DNA of 64,000 nt from an uncultured Nitrospira sp. (GTDB lineage: Bacteria; Nitrospirota; Nitrospiria; Nitrospirales; Nitrospiraceae): assembly GCA_902500775.1 (NCBI GenBank), contig CABVRZ010000017.1, positions 19,938 to 83,937 of the forward strand. Direction: 5' to 3'. Shown here in pieces: positions 16,929-25,256 of this stretch (positions within the stretch are counted from its first letter, which is position 1; each line of letters starts with the position of its first letter). The notes beneath the pieces are model-generated. The model worked only from the letters and a program-made list of their open reading frames with translations. It did no database searches and was not told the origin of the DNA. The position numbers and the translations under genes were made by a program.

Positions 16929-17685
16929 TCGCCTTCATTCACGACTCCTTGGTTGGACGCTTGTCGTCGGGGCGGGGATGCTGCTGTTGGTATCGGCAGC
17001 AGAAGCGGCTACAAACGGCCCGTCTGTCAGTATTGATTTTGGAACTGGTGGCCCAAAGCAAATGGCTGTCGTCATCCAGATTCTGATTCTGTTGACGGTG
17101 CTGTCCTTGGCGCCGGCCCTGTTCATCATGGTTACGTCGTTTACCAGGATCGTCATTGTTCTGGCGTTCCTCCGGCAAGCGCTCGGGACACAAGCAGTCC
17201 CTCCCAATCAAGTCCTATTGTCCTTAGCCCTGTTCCTGACGATGTTCATTATGGCGCCGGTCGGACAGTCCGTCTACAACAATGCGCTGCAGCCGTTGCT
17301 TGCCGAACAGATCTCTTATGAGGATGCTTGGAAGAAGGGGATAGAGCCGGTTCGGGGGTTCATGCTGAAACAGGTGCGGGATAAGGACCTTGAGTTGTTC
17401 ATTCAGTTAAGTCACATACCCAAACCGGATCGGGTAGAGGATGTTCCAACCCATGCCATCATTCCTGCCTTTATTCTGAGCGAGTTGCGAATCGCGTTTC
17501 AAATCGGATTCTTGATCTACATTCCATTTCTGATCGTCGACATGGTTGTCGCGAGCATCTTGATGTCGATGGGTATGATGCTCCTGCCTCCGGTCGTCAT
17601 CTCCCTCCCGTTCAAGTTGATTCTATTCGTGCTGGCCGACGGCTGGTATCTCGTTGTCGGCTCGATGGTGCGCAGTTTTCAATGA
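16918..17685 (+). CDS. fliP: Flagellar export gate protein FliP
   Basis: 255 residues from the ATG at 16918 (TAAGGAAC upstream); an ATG five codons earlier (16903) is possible. A signal peptide (LVVGAGMLLLVSAAEA) is followed by the FliP core with four membrane segments. FIMVTSFTRIVIVLAFLRQA and the end motif MMLLPPVVISLPFKL are diagnostic. FliP forms the export channel ring with FliQ and FliR in the inner membrane. Confidence 0.95.
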   Translation: MATDRLHSRLLGWTLVVGAGMLLLVSAAEAATNGPSVSIDFGTGGPKQMAVVIQILILLTVLSLAPALFIMVTSFTRIVIVLAFLRQALGTQAVPPNQVLLSLALFLTMFIMAPVGQSVYNNALQPLLAEQISYEDAWKKGIEPVRGFMLKQVRDKDLELFIQLSHIPKPDRVEDVPTHAIIPAFILSELRIAFQIGFLIYIPFLIVDMVVASILMSMGMMLLPPVVISLPFKLILFVLADGWYLVVGSMVRSFQ

Positions 17686-17775
17686 CTCCATGGTCGTTTG
17701 AGTGACTGAGGCAACGGGAGTTGTGTGCGATGCGGCTGACGGCGACTCTGGACATGATTCAGTAGGGAGCAGTCG

Positions 17776-18045
17776 ATGACACCTGAAATCGTGACGGAAT
17801 TGGGCCGGCAGGCGTTGGAAACTACGCTGCTCGTGTCGGCTCCGATCTTAGGACTCAGTCTACTCGTCGGTCTGATCATCAGTGCGTTCCAGGCCATGAC
17901 ACAGCTCAATGAGGCCACGCTGACGTTCGTTCCCAAAGTATTGGCACTCTTTGGAGCGCTATTAGTGTTTCTCCCCTGGATGCTGAACGTCATGACGACG
18001 TTCATGGCAAATCTCTTGATGAACATTCCAAACTACGTGCGCTAG
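17776..18045 (+). CDS. fliQ: Flagellar export gate protein FliQ
   Basis: 89 residues with two transmembrane helices, the family size. VGLIISAFQAMTQLNEATLT and FVPKVLALFGALLVFLPWM are typical FliQ motifs. It inserts into the FliP-FliR gate. The ATG follows AGGGAGCAG. A 90-base gap separates it from fliP and shows no promoter. Confidence 0.96.
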   Translation: MTPEIVTELGRQALETTLLVSAPILGLSLLVGLIISAFQAMTQLNEATLTFVPKVLALFGALLVFLPWMLNVMTTFMANLLMNIPNYVR

Positions 18046-18179
18046 CGGGCTTTGGAAACACACTAGTGGAGACCCTGAAGCCTTGTCATCATGGATGCCA
18101 CAGGAAGTGATGGCAAGGTACGTAGCGATGTGAGGATCAGCCTGGACGAACGGTTTCGCCCGGATGCTAGGAACGAACG

Positions 18180-18968
18180 ATGGCGCTAACACAAACCATT
18201 CAGGTGCTCCTTCCCGAGTTTCAAGCGTTCCTGGTCCTTATTTCTCGAATTGGGGGACTTCTTGCTGCGTTGCCGGTCCTGAGTGGGCGCTCGGTTCCAT
18301 TGAAGGTGAAAGGAGCGTTGGTGCTGGCATTAGGAGTGCTGCTGGCTCCTTTGATCCATCTTCCGGCGGTGCCCTACGATCCCCTTGCACTGGCTGGCGG
18401 GCTGCTCAGCGAACTGATCATCGGGTTGGCTATTGGTTTGGCTGTCCGGCTATTTTTTGGCGCGTTTGAGGTTGCGGGGGAAATGATTGGCGTACAGATG
18501 GGATTCGGTGTTGTGCAGCTCCTTGATCCTGCCACATCGCGCCAGACACCGCTGATGGCACAGTACTTCACCCTTCTGGCGTCGCTCGTTTTGCTCTCAT
18601 TGAATGCACATATGCTCATCGTGGCGACTATTGTGTCCAGCTATGAATCCATCCCGGCATTTGGCGCCTCGCTTCCGGCAGGAACTGGAGATGAGGTGCT
18701 GCGCCTCTCCCAACACATGTTCATGATTGGGCTCAAGCTTGCCGCCCCGGTGCTCGTCATCATTCTGATGATCAACATTCTGCTCGCGATTCTTGGACGG
18801 GCGGTCAGTCAAATCAACGTGTTCGTGCTGAGTTTTCCTATCACCATTGTCGGTGGATTGGCGGTACTCAGCATATCAATGCCGTTCACAGTGGAACTCC
18901 TGATTCAAGAAATCGAACGATTGCAGTTTACGATCTTTGGACTCATGAGGGCACTGGGACATGGCTGA
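18180..18968 (+). CDS. fliR: Flagellar export gate protein FliR
   Basis: 262 residues, six predicted membrane helices. The N-terminal segment LLAALPVLSGRSVPLKVKGA and the GVQMGFGVVQLLDPATSRQT-like stretch (here starting IGVQMGFGVVQ) are FliR signatures. It completes the FliPQR gate and binds FlhB. The last 8 bases overlap flhB. The 134 bases between fliQ and fliR hold no gene I can support. Confidence 0.95.
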   Translation: MALTQTIQVLLPEFQAFLVLISRIGGLLAALPVLSGRSVPLKVKGALVLALGVLLAPLIHLPAVPYDPLALAGGLLSELIIGLAIGLAVRLFFGAFEVAGEMIGVQMGFGVVQLLDPATSRQTPLMAQYFTLLASLVLLSLNAHMLIVATIVSSYESIPAFGASLPAGTGDEVLRLSQHMFMIGLKLAAPVLVIILMINILLAILGRAVSQINVFVLSFPITIVGGLAVLSISMPFTVELLIQEIERLQFTIFGLMRALGHG

Positions 18969-20037
18969 GGACCGGGGGAATAAAACAGAGCCGGCGACCC
19001 CCAAACGCAAGGAAGAGGCACGCAAGCAAGGACAGGTCGCTGTGAGTCGCGACGTGTCAACCGCGGCCGTGCTCTTAGGCGGCGTGGGATTGTTGGGTGC
19101 CATGTTGCCGGTTGGTCTTCTGAAAATGACGGAGATGACTCGCCAAGGGTTGACGCTTTCCTTTCCCGGAGAGTGGTATCGCCACATCTCGATTGAGCAA
19201 GTCTATACGATTCTTATTCAGACCGGCGTGACGGTAGGCGCGTTGAGTCTTCCGATCGTCGCGGGTGTCCTTATCTTGGGGAGTGTGGCCACACTCCTCC
19301 AAACAGGTTTGTTGTGGCGAACGAATGCCTTTCAACTCGATTGGAGTCGAATCAATCCAGCCAAAGGATTCTCACGTCTGGCTTCGTTGCGTTCTGTCAT
19401 GGAACTCGTCAAGGGGCTGCTGAAGATCGCCATTATCACAGGAATCGGGCTGTGGGTGACTCGCCCTGACGTGCTGCGGATTCCGGAGTTGATCCAGTTT
19501 GAGTTGAGCGGTGTGTTACCGATGGCGGGGAGTCTTGCGTTCAAGGTCGGGTTGGCGGTGTCGGGTGCGATCGCGCTGCTGGCGGTCTTTGACTACGCCT
19601 ATCAGCGGTATGAATGGGAACGCAGTCTCCGCATGTCGAAGGAGGAAATTAAAGAAGAACACAAGGCGGCGGAAGGCGATCCTCTGATTAAGAGTCGCGT
19701 ACGAACTGTTCAGCGTGAGTTGGTCAAGAAGCGCATGCTGGCGGCCGTCAAAACCGCTGATGTGGTGATTACGAACCCCACGCACTTGGCAGTGGCATTG
19801 AAGTATGACACCGCCACGATGACGGCTCCGGTCGTGGTGGCCAAAGGTGCCGGTGTGATTGCGGAACGAATCAGAGAGTTGGCACGACATCATAGCGTAC
19901 CGGTCGTGGAAAATAAGTTTGTCGCCAGGACGATATTCAGGCTCGTCGATATCGGAAAAGAAATTCCGAACGATCTCTATCGCGCGGTGGCGGAGATCCT
20001 GGCCTTTGTGTATCGCGCGAGAGGGGGTACGGCGTGA
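18961..20037 (+). CDS. flhB: Flagellar export switch protein FlhB
   Basis: 358 residues. N-terminal EDRGNKTEPATPKRKEEARK is the family opening. Four transmembrane helices follow, then a charged linker (MSKEEIKEEHKAAEGDP) and the cytoplasmic domain with the autocleavage motif NPTH in VVITNPTHLAVAL (about residues 263-275). Self-cleavage at N-P, with contact to FliK, changes substrate specificity from rod/hook to filament. The start overlaps fliR by 8 bases. Confidence 0.97.
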   Translation: MAEDRGNKTEPATPKRKEEARKQGQVAVSRDVSTAAVLLGGVGLLGAMLPVGLLKMTEMTRQGLTLSFPGEWYRHISIEQVYTILIQTGVTVGALSLPIVAGVLILGSVATLLQTGLLWRTNAFQLDWSRINPAKGFSRLASLRSVMELVKGLLKIAIITGIGLWVTRPDVLRIPELIQFELSGVLPMAGSLAFKVGLAVSGAIALLAVFDYAYQRYEWERSLRMSKEEIKEEHKAAEGDPLIKSRVRTVQRELVKKRMLAAVKTADVVITNPTHLAVALKYDTATMTAPVVVAKGAGVIAERIRELARHHSVPVVENKFVARTIFRLVDIGKEIPNDLYRAVAEILAFVYRARGGTA

Positions 20038-20060
20038 GTCGGTCGTAAGTGCGATCCATT

Positions 20061-22157
20061 ATGGCAACCGTCACGGAACCAGCGGGCTCAACTCACTTCA
20101 TCAAGCACCCGGACATTCTCATGTCCGTGGGGGTCGTCGCCATTCTCATGGTAATGCTCCTCCCGTTGCCGCGGTTCATCCTCGACTTGTTGCTCAGCTT
20201 CGACATCACCCTCTCCGTCATCATTCTCTTGGTCGGCCTTCAAGTACGTCGTCCCATCGAGTTCTCAGTGTTCCCATCGATTCTCTTGATGATTACGTTG
20301 TTCCGATTGTCGCTGAATATCGCTTCGACGCGACTCATCCTTCTGCACGGCAACGAAGGAGCCGGAGCGGCCGGTGAGGTCATTCGGGCGTTTGGCAATT
20401 TCATTGTCGGCGGTAACTACACTGTCGGTCTCGTGGTCTTTACGATTCTCGTCGTGATCAATTTTGTGGTGGTCACCAAGGGAGCAGGCCGTGTCGCCGA
20501 AGTTGCGGCACGCTTCACGTTGGATGCGATGCCAGGGAAACAGATGAGCATCGATGCTGATCTGAATGCCGGTTTGATCAATGAAGCCGACGCGCGCCGA
20601 CGAAGACGAGAAATCACTGAGGAGGCAGACTTCTACGGATCGATGGACGGAGCCAGCAAGTTTGTCCGAGGTGACGCCATCGCCGCGGTGATCATCACCC
20701 TGGTGAATATTCTCGGCGGCCTAGCCATCGGTGTCTTGCAACAAGGGATGAGTCCGGGACTCGCGGCTCAAACCTATACGGTCCTGACGGTTGGCGAGGG
20801 TTTGGTCGCACAGATTCCAGCGCTGATCGTATCCACTGCAGCGGGTATTGTCGTGACACGAGCAGCTTCAGATATGGACTTGGGGGGGGCGATGACAAAG
20901 CAATTGCTGATGTCCCCCAAGCCGGTCGGGATTGCAGCGGGGATTCTTCTCGCGCTTGGGTTAGTCCCTGGCCTGCCGCATCTGGCCTTCCTGATATTGG
21001 GCAGTGCAGTGGCTTGGATGGCCTATCACTTGCATCAAGAGGAGCTTCGGGAAGCTGCACCAACCCCGACGCCTACGGCTCCCAAAGCTGATGAGGGGCC
21101 AACCCGTGTGACGCCATTAGATCTGATGGAAGTGCAAGTGGGCTATGGACTGATTGGTTTGGTGGAAGGGACTCAAGGTACCGCGTTACTCGATCGGATC
21201 AAAGCGCTCCGACGGCAGTTTGCGGAAACAATGGGATTCGTCGTGCCTCCCATCCACATCCGCGATAATTTACAGTTGAGGCCGAACGAATACGCCATCA
21301 TGTTGAAGGGAGTAGAGGTCGCCAAAGCGGACGTATTGCCTGGGCATCTGTTGGCGATTGATCCAGGGACGGGGCAGAAGGGGGTGGTCCAGGGCATTGC
21401 GACGAAGGAGCCCGCATTCGGGCTGCCGGCACTGTGGATCCCGGAAGCTGGAAGAGAACAGGCTCAGATTGCCGGGTATACCGTGGTAGATGCGAGTTCC
21501 GCGATCGCCACTCATCTTTCAGAGCTGGTGAAGCGGTATGGTCACGAATTGTTGGGGCGCCAGGAGGTTCAGGCGCTGCTGGATGAGGTTGGGAAATCCC
21601 ATCCCAAGCTGGTGGAAGAGCTGATTCCGACGATGGTTCCCTTGGGAACAGTTGTTCGGGTCCTCGGTAACCTGCTCAAAGAGGGCATTCCGATTCGAGA
21701 CCTGCGCTCCATTCTGGAGGCGATTTCTGATCAAGCCTCGAACAGTAAAGATCCTGAACTGCTGACGGAATATGCCAGGCAAGCCTTGGCGAGGACGATT
21801 ACCAAACAGTATCAAGCATCAGACGGAAGCCTCCAGGTGATTACGCTGGATCCTCGGCTAGACCGGTCGCTGGCCGACCAAGTTGCGGCACTTCCGCCCG
21901 GCGCGTCCTTACAGCTTGATCCGACCGTGTCGCACAAGCTTCTGACGGGAATTAAACAGGCGGCCGAACGGGTGGCGGCTCGAGGGCAACAACCGATCGT
22001 CATTTGTTCACAGGCCGTTCGGCGGCATCTTCGTCGCCACAGCGATCGCATACTTCATTCGGTTCCGGTGATGGGGTTTAACGAGGTCGATTCGTTTGTT
22101 CGCTTGCAGTCGCTTGATACGGTGCGAGTTGACTTCGAGTTGGCACAGTCATCCTAG
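20061..22157 (+). CDS. flhA: Flagellar export gate protein FlhA
   Basis: About 698 residues from the ATG at 20061; a GTG at 20049 is equally in frame and neither has a strong ribosome site. The N-terminal half has about eight membrane helices and the conserved FHIPEP-region cytoplasmic loop (starting AARFTLDAMPGKQMSIDADL). The C-terminal cytoplasmic domain receives chaperone-substrate complexes. FlhA is the proton-driven export motor component. Normal family length. Confidence 0.96.
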   Translation: MATVTEPAGSTHFIKHPDILMSVGVVAILMVMLLPLPRFILDLLLSFDITLSVIILLVGLQVRRPIEFSVFPSILLMITLFRLSLNIASTRLILLHGNEGAGAAGEVIRAFGNFIVGGNYTVGLVVFTILVVINFVVVTKGAGRVAEVAARFTLDAMPGKQMSIDADLNAGLINEADARRRRREITEEADFYGSMDGASKFVRGDAIAAVIITLVNILGGLAIGVLQQGMSPGLAAQTYTVLTVGEGLVAQIPALIVSTAAGIVVTRAASDMDLGGAMTKQLLMSPKPVGIAAGILLALGLVPGLPHLAFLILGSAVAWMAYHLHQEELREAAPTPTPTAPKADEGPTRVTPLDLMEVQVGYGLIGLVEGTQGTALLDRIKALRRQFAETMGFVVPPIHIRDNLQLRPNEYAIMLKGVEVAKADVLPGHLLAIDPGTGQKGVVQGIATKEPAFGLPALWIPEAGREQAQIAGYTVVDASSAIATHLSELVKRYGHELLGRQEVQALLDEVGKSHPKLVEELIPTMVPLGTVVRVLGNLLKEGIPIRDLRSILEAISDQASNSKDPELLTEYARQALARTITKQYQASDGSLQVITLDPRLDRSLADQVAALPPGASLQLDPTVSHKLLTGIKQAAERVAARGQQPIVICSQAVRRHLRRHSDRILHSVPVMGFNEVDSFVRLQSLDTVRVDFELAQSS

Positions 22158-22165
22158 GATAGCCT

Positions 22166-23512
22166 ATGAAGGTCAAGACATTTCACGCGCTCACCATGCA
22201 GGATGCCCTCCGAGCCATCAAGGAGGAATTGGGACCGGATGCCATTATCCTGTCTTCCAAAGAGGTGCGCGAGGGAGGGCGACTTCTCCGAGTCTTCAAT
22301 CACACGGTGTTGGAGGTGATGGCGGCCGCCGAGTATGAGCGTCCACAGGTTGTCCGAGAGAGCAGGCCGCCTCAAGAATCCGTGCCGGCCGTACGAACGT
22401 CAGGAGACAGCCCTTCGGCCGATGATCCGGCGAAGACATTCCAGCATACCTTGCGAGGGTTGTTGGAACCTATTCATGAGACGAAACGGAGAAAGCATCA
22501 CCAACAAGGGCCACCACACAAGCCTACCGCATCCGTTGGGAAACCCAATCAGCGTCGCCAGGTACGGGCGGTGTATGACGAATTGAGTCAGTTGCTACGC
22601 AATCTTTCGCCAAAGGCAGGTCCGGCAGGGGATGGTCAATCGATCCCGGTGTTTTCGACTCTCCGTCAAGCATTGTGCGATCAGGGGATGCATCCAGCCA
22701 CGACCGAGTGGCTCCTCAGCGAGGCGCTGAAGGCCAAGCAACTGGTGCATGTTCCAGACGAGCAGATGATGAGACGCGCGCTCCACCAGGAAGTCGTGCG
22801 GCGTGTGCGCGTCACCGGCCCATTGGATCATGGTCCGGTACGTCCGGCGATTCAGCTGTTCATTGGCCCGAGCGGAGCGGGGAAGACGTCAGCTGTCGCC
22901 AAACTCGCTGCATACTACCGCCTGGAGCAGCGGAAGTCGGTCGCCTTGATTACGTTTGACACCTATCGCGAGACTGCAGTGGAGCAGCTCCGGCGGTACG
23001 CCAAGATCATCGGAGTCCCGTTTGCCTGTGCACTCTCGGCTCGACAGGTGCAAGCAGGGCTGCGCCGTCATGCGAAGGTGGACCTTGTGTTGATGGATAT
23101 GCCGGGTATTACCCCAGCGGATCTGGCTTTGGCGCACGATCTCTGTGGCCTGTTGAAGCAGGATTCTATTGCTACCCATCTGGTCCTACCAGCCTCTATC
23201 AGAGCGCGAGACGCCTGTCGAATGACCGGATGCGTGAGGGCACTTCCGGATCTCCGTTTGTTCTTTACCAAACTCGACGAAACGGAATCCGCCGGGACGA
23301 TATTCGAAACGGTGCATGCGACGGGTGTCCCGCTGTCGTACTGGAGTGTTGGACGGCGGGTCCCAGGGGATATTGAGGTCGCCTCCCCGGAAGTTCTCGC
23401 CACCCGACTCACGACAGGTACCTCGGAACGTGTGCACGATCATGTCAGAGAGTCAGATCGATCAGCGGAAGCGAATCTGGCGTTGGCGGCAACGGGAACT
23501 TATCACCGATAA
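22166..23512 (+). CDS. flhF: Flagellar placement GTPase FlhF (SRP-like)
   Basis: 448 residues. The N-terminus MKVKTFHALTMQDALRAIKE is the FlhF B-domain. A variable basic region follows, then the NG domain: G1 loop GPSGAGKTSAVAKLAA near residue 233, DTYRETAVEQLR, and G4 TKLDE near 372. The G3 region reads DMPGIT instead of the usual DTAGR/DTPG form. FlhF recruits early flagellar components to the cell pole and is paired with FlhG. The gene begins 8 bases after flhA. Confidence 0.94.
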   Translation: MKVKTFHALTMQDALRAIKEELGPDAIILSSKEVREGGRLLRVFNHTVLEVMAAAEYERPQVVRESRPPQESVPAVRTSGDSPSADDPAKTFQHTLRGLLEPIHETKRRKHHQQGPPHKPTASVGKPNQRRQVRAVYDELSQLLRNLSPKAGPAGDGQSIPVFSTLRQALCDQGMHPATTEWLLSEALKAKQLVHVPDEQMMRRALHQEVVRRVRVTGPLDHGPVRPAIQLFIGPSGAGKTSAVAKLAAYYRLEQRKSVALITFDTYRETAVEQLRRYAKIIGVPFACALSARQVQAGLRRHAKVDLVLMDMPGITPADLALAHDLCGLLKQDSIATHLVLPASIRARDACRMTGCVRALPDLRLFFTKLDETESAGTIFETVHATGVPLSYWSVGRRVPGDIEVASPEVLATRLTTGTSERVHDHVRESDRSAEANLALAATGTYHR

Positions 23513-23531
23513 CGCAGTTGGAGGTCACACT

Positions 23532-24401
23532 ATGCAGCTCAGATCCAAATCGTCTGCCCTGGTGCCGGAGCCTGTCCGATTGGAAGGTGAGTCATTCCCC
23601 CAAGTGATTGCCGTCTCAAGCGGAAAAGGTGGTGTGGGAAAAACGAATGTTGTGGCGAATGTGGGGATGGCACTGACGCAACTTGGGAAACGAGTCCTCA
23701 TTCTGGATGCCGATCTCGGTCTCGGCAATCTCGATGTGCTTCTTGGCCTGGTCCCACGACTCACGATTGAAGATGTGCTCGCCGGGACCCATACATTTGA
23801 CGAAATCGTGCTGAAAGGTCCAGCAGGTATTCATGTATTACCGGCGAGTTCCGGGGTCCCGCAGCTGACGACCTTGACAGAATCCCAACAGCTCATCATT
23901 CAGGATCAGTTAGCGCAATTTTCCGGCGGGATGGATGTCCTATTGATTGATACCGGCGCCGGTATTTCCACAAGTGTGACATTCTTTGCCGCTTCCGCTG
24001 ATGAGACCGTGGTTGTGGTATCGCCAGAACCCACATCGCTCACAGATGCCTATGCCTTGATTAAGGTCTTGGCGCGTCAATATCGTGCACGTCGCTTCAA
24101 GATATTAGTGAATCAAGCCAAAAGCCCTCGAGAAGCCTCGGAGGTGTTCGGGAAACTCGATGTCGCGGCGGATCGCTTTTTGCATGTCGCTCTCGAGTTG
24201 GTTGGAGCCATTCCGTATGACGACTATGTGCCGATGGCCGTTATGCAGCAGAAGGCCGTCCTGGAATTATTCCCTGAGGCACCGGCGTCTGAAGCCTTTA
24301 AAAAGTTCGCCAGGCAGATCGTGCAATGGCCGAAGCCTGTGCTCCCAAAAAGTTCGATGCAGTTAGTGTGGCAACGGTCGGCGACGCACGCCGGCAATTA
24401 G
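23532..24401 (+). CDS. flhG: Flagellar number regulator FlhG/FleN (MinD-like ATPase)
   Basis: 289 residues from the ATG at 23532, with GGAGGT seven bases upstream; the open frame extends further upstream but overlaps flhF. The deviant Walker A is SSGKGGVGKTNVVANVG, followed by ILDADLGLGNLDVLLGL and LLIDTGAGIS. It is a MinD-family ATPase that limits flagellar number and stimulates FlhF GTPase; in some species it also restrains the sigma-54 master activator. The order flhF-flhG-fliA is standard in polar flagellates. Confidence 0.95.
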   Translation: MQLRSKSSALVPEPVRLEGESFPQVIAVSSGKGGVGKTNVVANVGMALTQLGKRVLILDADLGLGNLDVLLGLVPRLTIEDVLAGTHTFDEIVLKGPAGIHVLPASSGVPQLTTLTESQQLIIQDQLAQFSGGMDVLLIDTGAGISTSVTFFAASADETVVVVSPEPTSLTDAYALIKVLARQYRARRFKILVNQAKSPREASEVFGKLDVAADRFLHVALELVGAIPYDDYVPMAVMQQKAVLELFPEAPASEAFKKFARQIVQWPKPVLPKSSMQLVWQRSATHAGN

Positions 24402-24421
24402 CAGAAGGTTATACACTGATT

Positions 24422-25171
24422 ATGAGTAAGTCGGCATTACCACACGAGCGGAAATCCTTTTCTGCGCAAGGGGCGAGGCGGGAGCAACTGATCAAAGAGT
24501 TTGCTCACGTCATTCGTGCCATGGCCCATCGATTGGCGTTTCGGCTTCCAGCCTATCTGGATGCTGAGGATCTGATCTCGGTCGGCACGATCGGATTGAT
24601 GGATGCCATGACAAAGTATGATCCGACAAGGGAAGCCAAGTTCAAAACATATGCGGAGTTTCGTATTCGAGGCGCGATGCTCGACGAGATCCGCGCCATG
24701 GATTGGATTCCACGATCGGTCCACGAACGAATCTCCTTGCTCCAAAAAACCCATACCCTTCTCATGAGCCGACTTGGTCGACCGCCCCAGGATGAGGAGG
24801 TCGCGACCGAATTGAAGATGTCGCTGGAAGAGCTGGATGAGTTCATCACACGTGCCAGGGGGGCGGTCATGATTAGTGTCGACGATCTGAGCCTCCACGA
24901 GCCGGACGGGCACAAAGTCGTGAAGATGTTGGCCGACACCCATACCCCCGATCCGCTCTCCTCATTGGTGAATGAGCGTGAACGGGAGTCCATTGCCGGG
25001 GCGATTCAGATGTTGCCGGAAAAGGAACGGCTGGTGCTCACGCTGTACTACTACGAAGAACTCACCATGAAAGAAATCGGAGAACTGCTCAAGGTGACAG
25101 AATCGCGAGTCTGCCAAATCCATACAAAAGCCATCATCCGACTCAAAGCCACCCTCGAAGCGATCAGCTAG
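24422..25171 (+). CDS. fliA: Flagellar sigma factor FliA (sigma-28)
   Basis: 249 residues from the ATG at 24422. An ATG at 24326 would overlap flhG by 76 bases and add an unconserved stretch. Region 2 (HRLAFRLPAYLDAEDLISVG, then KYDPTREAKFKTYAEFRIRG) and region 4 (YYYEELTMKEIGELLKVTES) are diagnostic of FliA. It directs RNA polymerase to late flagellar promoters; four such promoters (TCAA-N15/16-GCCGATAA) are present in the window. Its anti-sigma factor FlgM is encoded at 39679. Last gene of the fliL operon. Confidence 0.95.
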   Translation: MSKSALPHERKSFSAQGARREQLIKEFAHVIRAMAHRLAFRLPAYLDAEDLISVGTIGLMDAMTKYDPTREAKFKTYAEFRIRGAMLDEIRAMDWIPRSVHERISLLQKTHTLLMSRLGRPPQDEEVATELKMSLEELDEFITRARGAVMISVDDLSLHEPDGHKVVKMLADTHTPDPLSSLVNERERESIAGAIQMLPEKERLVLTLYYYEELTMKEIGELLKVTESRVCQIHTKAIIRLKATLEAIS

Positions 25172-25198
25172 GAGTCGTTCGGAAAATCGCGATGGCGG

Positions 25199-25228
25199 CC
25201 AGGAAAAATGTGCCGCATGCTGGGTAGA
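25199..25228 (+). repeat. 30-base imperfect direct repeat at left edge of RHS island
   Basis: The 30 bases starting CCAGGAAAAATGTGCCGC match 27 of 30 positions of 34383-34412. The copies bracket the RHS/transposase block between fliA and flgF, so they may mark its boundaries or be a duplicated intergenic element. Confidence 0.5.
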
Positions 25229-25256
25229 TTCGACCCTTGTCGACGCGCGGTTTCGA

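Noticed and set aside
17725..17741. AGGCAACGGGAGTTGT as a sigma-54 site before fliQ
   Set aside because: Wrong spacing and no GC at -12.
18110..18126. TGGCAAGGTACGTAGC as a sigma-54 site before fliR
   Set aside because: The GG and GC are one base too far apart and the position is inside a continuous operon.
24326..24421. Longer FliA start overlapping flhG by 76 bases
   Set aside because: The extra 32 residues do not resemble FliA and the overlap is unusual; 24422 preferred, though its ribosome site is also distant.
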